In this document: in pieces, positions 23,463-36,568 of the stretch | Layout of the letters: the number at the start of each line of letters is the position of its first letter | Numbering within the stretch: position 1 is the stretch's first letter | Source of the DNA: Apostichopus japonicus | Taxonomy: Eukaryota > Echinodermata > Holothuroidea > Aspidochirotida > Stichopodidae | Length of the DNA stretch: 64,000 bases | Direction of reading: 5' to 3' | NCBI RefSeq assembly: GCF_037975245.1 | Contig: NC_092562.1 | Coordinates: forward strand, 14,393,521-14,457,520 | Made by a program: the position numbers and the translations under genes | The notes under the pieces: generated by a model | Seen by the model: only the letters and a program-made list of their open reading frames with translations | What the model was told of the DNA's origin: nothing | Databases searched by the model: none

Positions 23463-24845
23463 GGAACGCCATGTTAACATTTATTCAATAGTTTAGAGAT
23501 ATCTTCAATTTAATTCGACATGTATCTGCAATTAATTTCAGATATCTCGAATTAAATTGAAGATATCTCGAATTATTTCAGATATCTCCAATTCAATTTG
23601 AGATATCCTGCAGTAATTGCATTTTCGATATCTTGAATTTTCTTTAAGATATCAAACTGATTTTTTTAAGATATCAAGAAATAAATTAAAGATATGTAAA
23701 ATGGAAAAACAATTTAGGATATCTCGAAGTGAATTCGAGATATCCAAAATTGAATTCGAGATATCAAGAAAAGAATTCGAGATATCCAAAATTGAATTCG
23801 AGATATTCAAAATTGAATTCGAGATATCAAGAATTCGAATTAGAGATATCAAGAATTCAAACTGTATAGCTTTAACAAGAAGAGCGAATCTAAATCGGCA
23901 AATACATTGCAGGAAAACGAGGCATTATCAAATTCGGTGGCTACTACTACTAGTACTAGATTGGTCTAGGCTACTAATACTAGGCTAGGCCTTATGGGTA
24001 TAACCCTAACTAGTAGTTCTTCGATTCCATTCTACTTATACGTACCAACCTACATGCGTATTGCAGACTGGCACGGTAGCGGGTCTTTCATTCAGTGCCT
24101 CCATTTAATCAAAGCCCCATTTATTTAGATGGACCACATAAACTATCGATGGGCTAAGCAGATAAATAAATGGTTTTCCTGCCCTCCACCATGCATTAGC
24201 AAATTTTCTTGATTTTCTTTCTTATCCGTCACATTTCTAGAATTCCAGCTGATGAATTTCCTTTGATTTCCTTAAGGTTTCCGTAATTTCACCTATATCA
24301 ACAAGTTTTTGAAATATACCTTCACTCATCTATTTTCCTCACAATCAGAAATTAATATCATTGAAAGTGAAAGTACTGCTAAGACTACTTATTCGCGTTA
24401 GTGCAATTAAGTAACCTTCGTAGCAGGTGTGGATATGTACATATTACATATGCAGCTAACCGGTGCAGTAGTAATATAAACGTCCGCCGTGCGGGCAAGC
24501 AGTTAAGAGGTCTTAAGAAGTCACATGTACCGGAAACTGAATTTCGGATATCTCGAATTCGAATTCTTGATATCTCTAATTCAATTTTGGATATCTCTAA
24601 TTGTATTGCCGATATCTCTCATTCAATTTTGGATATCTCTAATTGTATTGCCGATATCTCTCATTCAATTTTGGATATCTCTAAATCGAATTCTTTATAT
24701 CCCGAATGCAATTTCTGATATCTTAAATATGTATAAATAATTGATATCTGGAAATGAAATTAGAGATATATGAAAATAATTAGAGATATCCAAAAATTAA
24801 TGAGAGATATCTGTAATTGTTGAATCAATGTTAAAATGGCGTTCC
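23463..24845. mobile_element. Palindromic element of about 1.4 kb with GATATC/GAATTC unit arrays
   Basis: Inverted ends GGAACGCCAT.TTAACATT.ATTCAA lie at both borders. Both arms (23490-23855 and 24535-24820) are arrays of a 21 bp unit with GAATTC and GATATC (for example GAATTCGAGATATCCAAAAT). The centre, about 23880-24520, is unique, with no convincing gene. Confidence 0.7.
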
Positions 24846-25169
24846 ATTCGTCCGCGTTTCATAGCGGTTGGCGGATGAACGTCGAACGAAAGAACTATGC
24901 GGGTGTGAAACGCCGCGTTGAATATTTACAAATCAAGTAGTTATTGTAGTGCTCGTACGCGCTTCAATGTTGGCATTACTGGCCTGGTTAACGATACCTA
25001 CATGACTGGACGTTGAAACTTAAAGTTTCATATAAGCTCTGTACATTTGCAGAGGCTAGCTGCGTAGCCAACTTATTCTGAGCCTGTCACGGCGCTCACA
25101 AGCGCCCTCACTTTGTAGGTACCTACATGACTTTACTCCCTGGTGTGTTGTCCGCGCAAAAAATAACAC

Positions 25170-26196
25170 CATGAACAACCGAAAAGTTCTTCCTAACAAT
25201 GCAAGCAGTCCACGTGTACGGTAGGCCATACGGGAAATAATTGCTGATTTAATGTCCGTATGAACTAAAAATATTACCGGTAATAATTCTATTTAATACC
25301 GGCATTAATTCTCAGCCAATCACCATGTAGCTTCATATGCGGTATTCAATAGAATTAATACCGGCATTAAATATAATTAATACCGGCATTAAATATAATT
25401 AATACCGGCATTAAATATAATTAATACCGGCGTTAAATAGACCAATCACATTAGCGAATTTTGAAGCTGTTATCATGCATGCTATGAGCGAGTGTTGCTG
25501 TAGCGTGAAAGCAGCGCAGTTATTTCTGCTGTATAAAGCAATGGCACGCATGATAGACAAAGTACAACAGGTGCGTGATTTTCGTCGAGAAGCGAAGAAT
25601 ACCTGTAGGTTATTGACAAATTTTGACTCCCAATCCCACACAATCCGATGTTTGTTCGCAATGCTTTGAACCGGTTTGTTAATCTTCGATGAGCATAACG
25701 CTATGCTGAGCTTCGAAGACTCCTGAATCCGGATTTATATGGTACATATACGATTTATGCGGTACATAATTCGGATTTATGCGGTACATAAATACGATTA
25801 ATGTACCGCATAATAAGCATCGAGATGCGCTTATACCTGATTGGTCGATTTATGTCCGACATAATTCGTATTTACGTGGTACATAACTCGGATTTATGTC
25901 GGACATAATTCAGCAATTATGTCGGACATAACTCAGCAATTATTTCCCATGCGGCCTATACCATACACGTGCATTACAATACTGTCAATACTGCGTCTTT
26001 GCAGGCAAATACAGTTCTAGTTAAAAATAGTACCACTATGGTCAGAGCACTTGTGCCAGTCTGTGTGTATTTGCGGAAGTGATGAACAACCGAAAAGTTT
26101 TTCCTAACAATGCAAGCAGTCCACATGCACTACAATATAGTCAATACTGCATCATTGCAGGCAAATACAGTTCTAGTTAAAAATAGTACCACTATG
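25170..26196 (+). repeat. Direct duplication; one copy filled by the 749 bp element, one empty
   Basis: Copy 1 is 25170-25216 plus 25966-26040; copy 2 is 26081-26196. They share ATGAACAACCGAAAAGTT, CTAACAATGCAAGCAGTCCA, and TTCTAGTTAAAAATAGTACC. Copy 2 runs straight through the insertion point. Confidence 0.8.
25217..25965. mobile_element. Palindromic element of 749 bp with three kinds of dyad unit
   Basis: Inverted ends TACGGTAGGCC.. and its complement include GGGAAATAATTGCTGA. CACGTG flanks both sides (25211-25216 and 25966-25971). The left arm repeats TTAATACCGGCATTAA every 22 bases. The right arm repeats TTATGCGGTACATAA and TTATGTCGGACATAA at about the same spacing. The centre (25450-25720) is unique, with no recognised gene. 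An empty copy of the target lies at 26081-26196. Confidence 0.75.
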
Positions 26197-26455
26197 AGTC
26201 AGTACTCGTCTCCCTCAAAGCCTCCTAGCCTTGATTACGCCTTCCTTGTGTGGAAAATAATGTCTTTATTTATTAGTCTTAACTCGAATGGATTCATATC
26301 CCAATTCATACTTGGTGAATTAAAGATATCAGTTAACAACGCTATAATGACAAAGCAAAAAATGTTTAACTATACAGACGTCATGATACTTGCGGTTACC
26401 TGTGCTCGTCACTTCCGCATATACACACAGACTGGCACAAGAGCTCTGACCACAG
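26041..26455. repeat. Inverted repeat around the empty copy
   Basis: GTCAGAGCACTTGTGCCAGT to CGGAAGTGATGA at 26041-26086 recurs reversed at about 26402-26450 (CACTTCCGCATATACACACA, CTGGCACAAGAGCTCTGAC). Confidence 0.65.
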
Positions 26456-26599
26456 CGGCTTCAGCTGGAAGGGGGAGGGCTGTGTTGTTCCCCCTCCCGC
26501 AGATGGGTTAATTAACTCGCACGGCACTCTAGTAACCAGGGTTCCTAACCTAAGCCCCCCCCCCCCCCCCCCACACACACACACCCTCACATCATCACC

Positions 26600-29500
26600 C
26601 AGCTAATGAAGTCAAGCGGTTCTAGGGGGATTTCATTTAGTATCAAACTTTATTGATTTATCGTGAGTCTCATGCTGTAAGTTTTCTGTAATTTTGCTCT
26701 AGCGCCGATACAGATGCCCAATAGAGGGTTATATACCACACAAATTTGGGTTGTAAACTTCAACTTTATGAAGTTGCTGATTGGTTAAATTCACCCTTGC
26801 GTAACTAAGACGTCGTCTGCAGTCAGTTCCGCACTGATCAAGATCTGTACAACATATATTGTACAAAAACAATGACACTGAATTTAGCGAGTACGTACGT
26901 ACACACACATTACTTTCATTTTCCATCATTGCTACAACTATGCTAAAGCGGAAACAGAAGGAAAACGTACTTATGTTTGAAGTAAACTTTCGAATTGGTA
27001 TGACATGTATGACATGATTACTTTTATAACTTCGATGTTATGATGTTATTTTCTAAATAGCTTTTCTGTCTTCTATGAAACGTTAGAATTATCAAGCGTT
27101 TGTAACATTTCAAAATTAAGCTTAGCCTAGCCCTAGGCCTAACTGTTAGTGTTAGGCCTATTTAATTATTAGGGGTAGGACTGTAGGAGACAGAGTAATA
27201 GTTAGAACCTACGTTAGACATATGCTATGTCTAGTAAAAGCTTTTCCGAAAAGCCCTAACAACTTAGGTATATGTGCACATGGTGAGGCTATGTTTTGAC
27301 CTAGTTGACTGCAAATTCTGGACATCTTAGGATAAAGGCCAGCTTAAGCTTGCAGTGCAATTGTTCATTCAATTGTAAACATGCACAATTAGAAACTTCT
27401 GAGGCCAAAGTTATGTCTAGAGCCTATATATCCAGAACAGTACAAGCGGTAGGGCAAGGCCTAGTTTGAAAATATTTGTAATGATAAGGAACTTCTCTGA
27501 GCAATTGTGTAAATGCAAAGCAATATGAAAAAAATGTCCAGTCTTCACAGACAAACTGACCAATTTGAGAGTATAACTTGAGGTGTGTTAGTAGGTTAGA
27601 TTTGGCCTCTCCTTTGCTTGATGGTATCACAGGACTGTTTCGAAGAGATCATAACCTAGGTCTGTTGTCACATTTTAAACCAATACTAATAATTAAATAT
27701 GACCTAATTATGATATTCATGCAAATTATTCTATTCCTTGGAAGAATGGCATTTGTAAGAAAAAACAAGAAAGCAATTTTATGACAAATTGTTATCACTT
27801 TGAACACTTTGTGATTGCAAATTAATTGAGACAATCTCCATTTTAATGTGGATGCAGGTTTTAACCCAATAATTCTCTTTGAGTTAAATCATTGACCTGA
27901 TCTGTCATGTGTGTATGTCATATATGATGAAAAATATGTTGAAAATTAATAATGCATATTTATGATTTGTTACAAAATTTGAGAAGAACTATAAAATCTC
28001 AGTGTGTTTGCCAAATTTTAACTTTGACCTTTCCAGCTTAATTACTGCCCTAAAAGCTCAGTGAAAATAACACTGTTCTATGCAATTTTCATATTAATAA
28101 TCATTATTTATATTGAGTTATCTGTCGTTAAACATTTTGAGCTGAATAAAATTCGCTAGATTTTTTAACGAGTCCGTAGATTCTACAAATTTCAATCAAA
28201 CTTTGCAAGCATCAATGCACCAATCAAATCTCTGTTTTTTTACAACCGTTAGGCCTGTGTGCAAGCCTATGTTAGGTCCATATTTGAATAGTATCTTTCT
28301 TTCAGTCTTACTGATGTAGCTTGCAAAATTGTTTGATTTCCTTTCATTGCAAGGAATTAACAGGTGTTTTCAGACGTTTCCTCTGTGAAATTGGGTAAAA
28401 TAGTGGACGATAGGCGTATATACAGTGGGTTACATTTGTGCAATGAACATGCTGATATGGGCGGTTGCATAAGGGCAACAGAAAATAAATTTCTTTCCTT
28501 CGATTGCGACAGCTTTTCTCCATTAAACCCACCTGGTCAGAGTGCATTTAGAATAAGAAACATTGAATCTGCTTCGGAAGTTTGTTTTCCGAAATTCATC
28601 AGCAAACATAGATTGAGACTTTACTAAGCAAGAAGAAACAAGTAAAAAAAAAGAAGAATAAAAATAGTGAAAATCAGACATGAGCAACTTGAACAATATA
28701 CAGTATTTTATTGACCTGCATAAGTATTGGCAGAATCTCTAATTGTACAGCTGTAAATATTTTCATTTTCTAAAAACTACAAAAGTATGTTAAATTTTGC
28801 TTCTATTAAAAAGTCAAATTCAACTTAAATATCCTTTTGAAACTGAATGCATCTTAATAGGAATTACGACGCTTTTAACGAAAGTTGGAACTGATACCTA
28901 ATTTGCATACGTAATTCAGAACAGGAAACATGAAGGGGAAAAAAATCCTTGAAGTTGTCTATGTGCAGCTCTAACATTGATCTTTCCTGCTTGCTTCAAG
29001 TTCACTGTTGTCACAAGACTTAATAGCTTCAAGTGAAGTTATCTTGAAAATGGTATGTAGGAGTTGAATAAACCTTTCACCTGGCTGTCTATAGACGGAT
29101 TTCTCCTTTTACCGGCCAGAAGATAACATTCCTTTTTTCTATGATTTAATTGTAAGTTACAATACTGTAGTTGTTAAGATTGGACCATAATATAGAGCAG
29201 GAACAGGGAATGATTGCATGAGTAGAGGAATCCAGAGGCATGAATGTCATATTAGCGTCTAGAGGCATACGTACATGTCTACGTCGCATACAAACATACA
29301 TGTATCCTGGTGTTGTAACTATGGGCTAGTACTGGGTGTACCCGAAATCCCATGTGGGTGCGTATTCGGAATTGATGTAATCAAAAGTTGTTGTTATAGA
29401 TACATGAACTCAAGTTTGAAATATCATGATCATGTCCACTTCTGTTGCTAGATCATTGCCAGCAGATCAAATAACAATGACCACCTGATGAAGCCATGCA

Positions 29501-30512
29501 TGTGCAGCCAAACAGTATAGGCTTACTGTATGTACTTACAAAATTGCTACTAAATGACTAATGTAAATGTAATGTACCGTTAATGTTCAGGAAGATCAAA
29601 GATTCATCCAGAGTTGGGAATAAACATCATAATACTCATATACTTACTGACTGATGTATAATGTGTTTATAGTTACTTGTGCTACAAACATAATAATATA
29701 TATCTACATTAGTATAAATGTTTCAATTGGTGAAGTAGGATCTGTTGTTGCCCCTGAAAGTAGAGTTCAAATCATATATCCTGTTCATTGTGTTGTAACC
29801 ACAGTAATACAATAGAACTGAATTGCATACTTCACAATACAGGCTAGCATTTTTGTGAAGTACTTAGACTGCATAAAAGGGGATTTTTGGTAGAAAAACT
29901 CCAAACCAAAAGCCTGGAATTTAATAATGTGTGTCTTTTTTTTGGCTATGTACATTTTCGTGCAAAATAATTACAGGTGGCTTATAAGGTACTGTAGTGT
30001 GGAACAGATTTACCCAATAAGCTTGCTATGTCATGCACTATATATAGGCTAATGTACTTCAATCGAATCAGGAACTAAATTTATAAAGGGAATTTGTACA
30101 TATTTATTGCAGATGATATAGTCAACATAAATACAAAGCAGTGGTCATTAAATTACTGCATGTGAGTGGTTGATCTGTATTGGTGGAATCATGGTATTGG
30201 CCATCAATACATTTGTTGTGATATCGTCTGTTAATTCGTTGATACACAAACTTCTCTACAATGCAGTCAGCATTTGGTGTATGGGGATATATAGTCACCA
30301 CAGTGGCTTGTACTGGGAAGAGGGGTCAATAGCCAAGCTTGGGTGTGAGTGACCTTATTATCTGTGTGAGTGAAATATTTAAAATAATTTAGTAAAATTG
30401 TTGACAATATCCTTGACTGCGACCCAAGTATAGATCTGTGTACTAAGTAATAACAGCTTCTTTGAGTAATTAATAATCAACAATTTTCTCAAACCCACCA
30501 ATTATTAAGATA
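26600..30512. other. AT-rich stretch, one possible exon only
   Basis: Apart from the frame at 28364-28627 I see no coding signal and no clear repeat family. Confidence 0.4.
28364..28627 (+). CDS. Possible terminal exon, product not recognised
   Basis: This frame of 87 codons lies just after acceptor-like sequences (AACAG at about 28352 and TTTTCAG at about 28371). It ends in TAA and is followed by A-rich sequence with AATAAA near 28656. The peptide has four Cys and a mixed composition unlike the simple-repeat frames nearby (for example GCIRATENKFLSFDC). I see no known domain. It could be the last exon of a plus-strand gene whose other exons I cannot identify. Confidence 0.25.
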   Translation: MFSDVSSVKLGKIVDDRRIYSGLHLCNEHADMGGCIRATENKFLSFDCDSFSPLNPPGQSAFRIRNIESASEVCFPKFISKHRLRLY

Positions 30513-30518
30513 TATAAT

Positions 30519-31055
30519 CAGACCTGTCAACCTGTTTGACCCCAAAATAGGGAGAATAAAATTTTTCAGGGCCAAAAAATAGGGAGAACAAGGGGAAATT
30601 AGGGAGGTTGGTAATTTTCAACTGAAATGATATAAATACTCCTAAATAAGTATAGTCTACTTATGCAATACAGTGAGAGAATCATCCAATCAGTGTTTCT
30701 TGTTGTAGTTTACCGCAGCTCGCTTCGCTTTCTACAGGGTTTCTTTAGTAGGCTTTCATTTGGAACAATGAACAGTGGACTCTGGGTACTGTGACTTCAT
30801 GGCTAGTATGCTAGATATAGTCCCACCAAGCTTGAGACTAGTGACCGACTGTCTGTCTTGTTCTTGCGAACTACACTGAATAGCCTTTCCTGTTCAGCAT
30901 TACTGTGGGGAATTACATAGGACTAATCGTTGGCTATTTTCAGAATTGTCGCAAGTGATGAAACATTAAAAAACCGGGAGAATAGAATATGAAACCGGGA
31001 GATTCGAGTAAAAACCGGGAGTCTCCCGGTAAAACCGAGAGAGTTGACGGGTCTG
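30519..31055. mobile_element. MITE of 537 bp with TATAAT target duplication
   Basis: The left end CAGACCTGTCAACC and the reverse of the right end CAGACCCGTCAACT match. TATAAT flanks both sides (30513-30518 and 31056-31061). Near both ends are lines of GGGAGA / CCGGGAG motifs. Confidence 0.7.
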
Positions 31056-31777
31056 TATAATTGATGAAACTGAGACACCATTTTCCTACAAATTCTGGGT
31101 TGAAATGAGTGAGTCAGTAATGAATTTGATTCAGTTGTCAAATGTTTTGTTGCCAAGACACCAAGTATGTTCATATTAATATTAATGCTACAAGCAAACA
31201 TTTGGAAAACATCTTCTCTTTCCTTTTTTCTTTCACTTCTGTGTCATTAGTTGAAATTAAACTTGACTGAAATCAAGGTTAACTAATGAAAAAGATTAAT
31301 GTAGTCTTGTATCACTGTCACATAATCTCACAATATTGATCCGAATCAACTCAAAATTCTGCTTTCTGTATTAAGAGCAAAGAGACCACAAAACACTGTA
31401 GTGCACACAATGTGATCACTTTGGCTTAATTATGTCTGCTCACACATCTATGGCTTTAAATTTGATATTCACGTTCGATCCTATATGTACACATTTACAG
31501 TATGCATGTTACATCACAATTGACATACACATACACATACATTGACAACAGTGTTCAGCTTAAAAGTGAATGTCACACAGCATTTATCTGAACGTGCATT
31601 TGGCACTACGTTAACTTGTTTCCTTGCAGAAACGTTATTTAAGGCACATCCAGGAAGTTTGTGATAACAGTATCACAGAGCAGTGCAGAGCATTAATGTT
31701 TTCAATAATAGTTATTTGCAGCTTTACAGTACTTTCCATGTATTAATTTATTAGGAGTGTTATTAGGAGTGTAATTA

Positions 31778-32015
31778 GGAGTGTTAGCTCAAGTGGTTAA
31801 AGCCGGTGCCTCTCAATCATAAGGTCCAGAGTCACTCCTAGATTAATGTATGTCGTCCAGTTACAGAGTTGTTGACAATTCATAATCATGGACGTTAAAT
31901 ATGAGTCTAAGAGACTGACTTTGGTCAGCTTGCGGCTTTGATAAGCCAATGAGGCTTCTTCGCGAGTTCCTGCTTGCAGGAGGATCTAAATTACATACAA
32001 ATACATACATACATA
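31778..32015 (+). mobile_element. SINE family A, copy 6
   Basis: The head is preceded by three repeats of ATTAGGAGTGT (31752-31783). The B box is damaged by a deletion (GGTCCAGAGTCACTCC), so Pol III activity is unlikely. Confidence 0.85.
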
Positions 32016-35000
32016 ATTAATTGTTACAGTATGTAGTATGTAACAGTGTCGATGACATTTGAAAAGTATATCAACCAGAAAAATTAAAATAAACAAAGGA
32101 AGAGGACAACTCTATACAGTAGTTTTAGTTTTACTCTCGCTGTGTAGATTTGCTCATGAAATACTGCTTTTTTCCCCGTAAAATCAATCAATTGTAATAG
32201 ATGATTTACAAGTCTTTTGGTTGTATCAGCTGGGAATAATTTAGATTTAACTTTTGTGTTGCAGTTTTGAAAGCTCTGCATTTTTTCTGTACAAACAAGA
32301 TACTATGGTTCCTGCATGTGTAACAAAATGCTATACATCTTTGGTCTTGTATAGCAACCTGACAATTTTGCATTTAACATATATTGCGATTCGATACGGG
32401 ATAAATTGTTCCCTATCGCTGTTTTTACGCCACGCAAACTAAAGAAATCTAGACTATGGCTGTCTTTAAAATCGAACGTTTGCTTCAACCAGCAGAACGA
32501 TGGGTACATCTCACATTTCCCTTTACAGAAATATGGTCACCTTTAATGTCATTCATTATGTAGGAAATGCACTATTTCCATGTATTTCATGTGGATTCTA
32601 TATCTTCATGATATAGTGTGTTACTTGTAACTTTGTGTCACTATGAGTAAAATTCAAACCACCATGTAAATATATAAAGTGCTAAGTGCTACTTGTTTAT
32701 GATCTAGACATTGCTATTTACAGTTTCATCCTCCATCCAATGTGTGATTTCAATGATGGTTCCAGGCCTAATTAAATGTTGTCAGAATGGGATAACGGCA
32801 AATTGTTCTCTCCTTAGGAAGTTGATCCTGCTAAAAATTTCTGTTAAAAGCATTTCTACCTCTAAATAAAACTTCAAATTTGTAAGTTGTGTGAAAATTA
32901 GCAGCATGTAATTATTTTGCATGTTTACAGTAACTTCAAGCTGTGGTCATTACCATCTGAGACTGCATAAGACATGCTTGTATTACAAATTATATCCCAC
33001 CTTCCCTCCTTCCTTCCTATTATCCTTCCCCCCCTTCATATCCTCCTCCCAGTCAACCACCCTCAACCTCGCCCTCCCCTCCCACACTATACAGAACATT
33101 CCAGCCATCACACTTTGTTTGCAACTGCTTGTATGCACTAGTCATTAGTGCTGTTATAGGTATAACCAGCTTGCATAGCCTGCCATATAGCTAGCATCCT
33201 CCATATATTTCCTGCCCTAGCTGTGAAGCCCTAATATAGAAATTGGAAAAGCAAAGGGGAAGTTGTGAAATCACCACATGGAGGCATTGTGACATCACAC
33301 ATTAGGTGGTATATATGACATACAACTTGTACTTCATAAGCCCAGGAGCATGTGCTTGTTGCTCATTACCTTAAAAGCTACTGTCAAATAAAGTTAATGT
33401 ACAGTATGATGGGTCCAGGAATTCATGGGTTTATATCTCCTTAAGATTTGCAACAGACCTGTTAAGCCATGTAAGAAGTCCAATTTAAGGGTGGGGGTTG
33501 GGGAAGGGGCCACAATCAAAGCCAAGGGCAAGATAACTTATAATTGTGAGGTTTTTTACAAATGGTAGTTGCACAAATGAGGGAGATGGGAGGGGGAACA
33601 GTGGTCTATATGCCCCTCCATGCCCCAGCATGGCTATTGGCCAGGCTAATGCTACAACCGATTAATCCCTGTAGTAGATTCATAGTTTCATATTAATTGT
33701 TTGTCATCACACCAAACGGCTGAACCTCCCAGCCTACGCTATGGTGATATACGTCACCAGGCTTCATTCATTCTTGTATATATCTCACACTTGCCTTACA
33801 GTTATCCTATTGAATAGATGTGTGCATAAACCGGCTACCTCAGTGTTATTGTATTTTCTTGTGGTTCTAGAGTCACCACAATCCCAAAATAGAATTTGGA
33901 TAAATAATGGCTACAAAAAACACATGGAAGGTAAAAACTGAGTCTCATGTCCCTGTTTTTAACCATAGTACACATATCTGTGATTTACTGATTGATTCTT
34001 ATCATGATATTTTAGTGTACAATGTAGAAATATTCACTCTCTATTACTATACATGTGTACAAGAAACTACTCCAGATATTGAGCTACTAATGGATTAAGT
34101 AAGATTTTAATTATGTGGTACTTAAAATACAGTTAACATTGAAACAACCATTTGATAAATTAGGAACAAGATTTTGAGAAAGTGGGGATAACAACTCTCT
34201 TTACATACTATAAATTAATAGTCATATTGTCTGTCATATTGTGTTACAATCAGGATTGAGAGAAGAGTACGGTCAAAGCATCATGTCACATGGCTCGCAG
34301 TAATCTTGGCTATAGACGTTTGAATGTAAAAGAATATATACAGACAGAGCTATGATATAAGTAGTTCTATATTGAAGTGATGGTATACCATTAGTGACTA
34401 AAGGTCTTAAAAATTATATGTTTACTGGAATAGATGCTATATACCAGCTGGAAAAATGCAACAAACTGTGTTTGCAGACATTTATTTGAATCTGTCGGTT
34501 TATGCGTTTTTATCATACATGTTTGATTGATCGTTTCTACTGTAGTTTGTTTCATCAATTTCTAAATAAAGTGACATCAGATAGTGGCAGGGCAATCGTG
34601 GCAAACTTCACAAAATCGAACACTTATCAATGTAGACAGTAATGAAACACTGACCATTTATTAATAAAATATATTTTAAGGGTCATCAAGATTATGTTTA
34701 CATGTCGATGATATTGTCCAAAGAGAATCCATCTTGCTTACGATCGATACTTAATCACATGTATTTAAATGAGCCTGATAGCCTGTTATCACTGCTAAGA
34801 TGGCCAAGACTCTAAATTTTTTATGTTTAGAAAACCTACTGTACATTATGGATCAGACCTCCCTTTTATGAATTCTTTTTTGGCTTATTAAAACAAAAAT
34901 CAATATTCTTATGTTATTTGAGTGGTGTAGTGTATTGTATTATATGTCACTCTTTGCAGTTGCTGGAGTAATATTACACTTTCCAACATTCAAAGTTAAG

Positions 35001-35090
35001 TGCTATCCGTGTTGATTTCAAACTATGTATGTATGGATTGGCTACACAGTATGGTAGGAATTTTCTCTTTCATATACGTTGAAAATTGAA
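32016..35090. other. No gene seen
   Basis: AT-rich, with a CT-rich patch at 33000-33080. Short frames have no recognisable content. Confidence 0.4.
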
Positions 35091-35097
35091 GTGGTAT

Positions 35098-35437
35098 GAT
35101 ATGTGGTTTGTGGTATGTTATGTGGTATGTGGTATGTTATGTGGTATTTGGTATGTTATGTGGTATTTTGGAAGTTATGTGGTATTTGGTATGTTATGTG
35201 GTATTTGGTATCTTATGTGGTATTTGGTATGTTATGTGGTATGTTATGTGGTATTTGGTATGTTATGTGGTATGTTGTGTTTGGTATGTTATGTGGTATT
35301 TTGTATGTTATGTGGTATTTGGTATGTTATGTGGTATTTGGTATGTTATGTGGTATTTGGTATGTTATTTGGTATGTTATGTGGTATTTGATATGTTAAG
35401 TGGTATTTGGTATGTTATGTGGCATTTGGTATGTTAT
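35098..35437 (+). repeat. 19 bp minisatellite
   Basis: The unit GTATGTTATGTGGTATTTG recurs about 17 times with shortened variants. The unit has no stop codon in any forward frame, so all three frames stay open. Confidence 0.9.
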
Positions 35438-35895
35438 GCGTTAGTTTGAGGTTAGACAGCTCATATTATGCAGACTTCAGGGAATAATTTAGTGTTCATA
35501 TTTTGTGTAGTGCCAGGTAATTTTCAAGGTTCTGATCTTTGTGTGTTATAAAGTACTATATGATGTATCCAAAAAAAAGGTATACATCTTTGGACTTGTA
35601 CAGCTGTACTTTATCATTTTGCATCGCATTTTGTGATTTGATAACTGGATAAATTATTTTTTCGTTTTTGGTGTACACAAGTACAAGTACAAGTTAAGGC
35701 TGCCAGGATTGACTATATAATAATCCTGCACTATATATATCAATACAAGATTTCCAAAATGCCTGAGAACGATTACTACTGTATAACAGAAAGTTGCAAA
35801 CACATTATTTTTGTAAGTTATGAATACTGTATATATATTGTCAGCCAGTAATGCAAGTACTGCGCTACATATATACACATCTCACATTTATATCA

Positions 35896-36568
35896 GTAGT
35901 GTCTTGTTATTATTTGCCTACTGTATATTTCCTTTTCATTTAAGGTGGATTATATTGTGAAGTGGTATTTAAATACCAGCAGGAGGTGGCTTTGTATTTG
36001 ACAGCTATTGATCAATATGGCTGTTACTTGTATAATTTTATGCTTTTAAGTTAGAATTGCCTTACAGCATCTGATTGAATATCTGTAGTGTCTTGTTATT
36101 TTTTGCCTATATTTTCTTTTCATTGAATTATATTGTGAAGTGGTATGCACCAGCAGGAGGCTATTGTATTTTCCAGCTCTTCGTCAATATGGCTGTTAAT
36201 TACTAGCAGTAAATTGTATAATTTTATGCTAAAGTTAGAATTGCCTACAGCATCTGATTGAATATCTGTAGTGTCTTGTTATTTTTTGCCTATATTTTCT
36301 TTTCATTTAAGGTGAATTATATTGTGAAGTGGTATGCACCAGCAGGAGGCTATTGTATTTTCCAGCTCTTCGTCAATATGGCTGTTAATTACTAGCAGTA
36401 AATTGTATAATTTTATGCTAAAGTTAGAATTGCCTTACAGCATCTGATTGAATATCTGTAGTGTCTTGTTACTCTTTGCCTATATTTCCTTTTATTTAAG
36501 GTGATTATATTGTGAATAGGTATCCACCAGCAGGAGGCTATTGTATTTTCCAGCTATTGGTCAATATG
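35896..36568 (+). repeat. Tandem repeat, period about 184-191 bp
   Basis: Units begin with GTAGTGTCTTGTTA at 35896, 36084, 36268 and 36459, each with TATTGTGAAGTGG or a close form, CAGCAGGAGG and GTCAATATG. The last unit is interrupted at 36568 and seems to resume at 39480, with a degraded match to about 39700. Confidence 0.85.

Noticed and set aside
23617-24740. Frames rich in ISKIEFE or ISNSILD repeats
   Set aside because: They are the 21 bp GATATC/GAATTC units read through; 21 is a multiple of three, so a frame stays open.
12980-25950. Regular 21-22 bp repeats could suggest a CRISPR array
   Set aside because: Units are directly adjacent, with no unique spacers, lie in the arms of palindromes, and the genome is eukaryotic.
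35086-35449. Three overlapping frames of about 100 codons
   Set aside because: They are translations of the 19 bp minisatellite.
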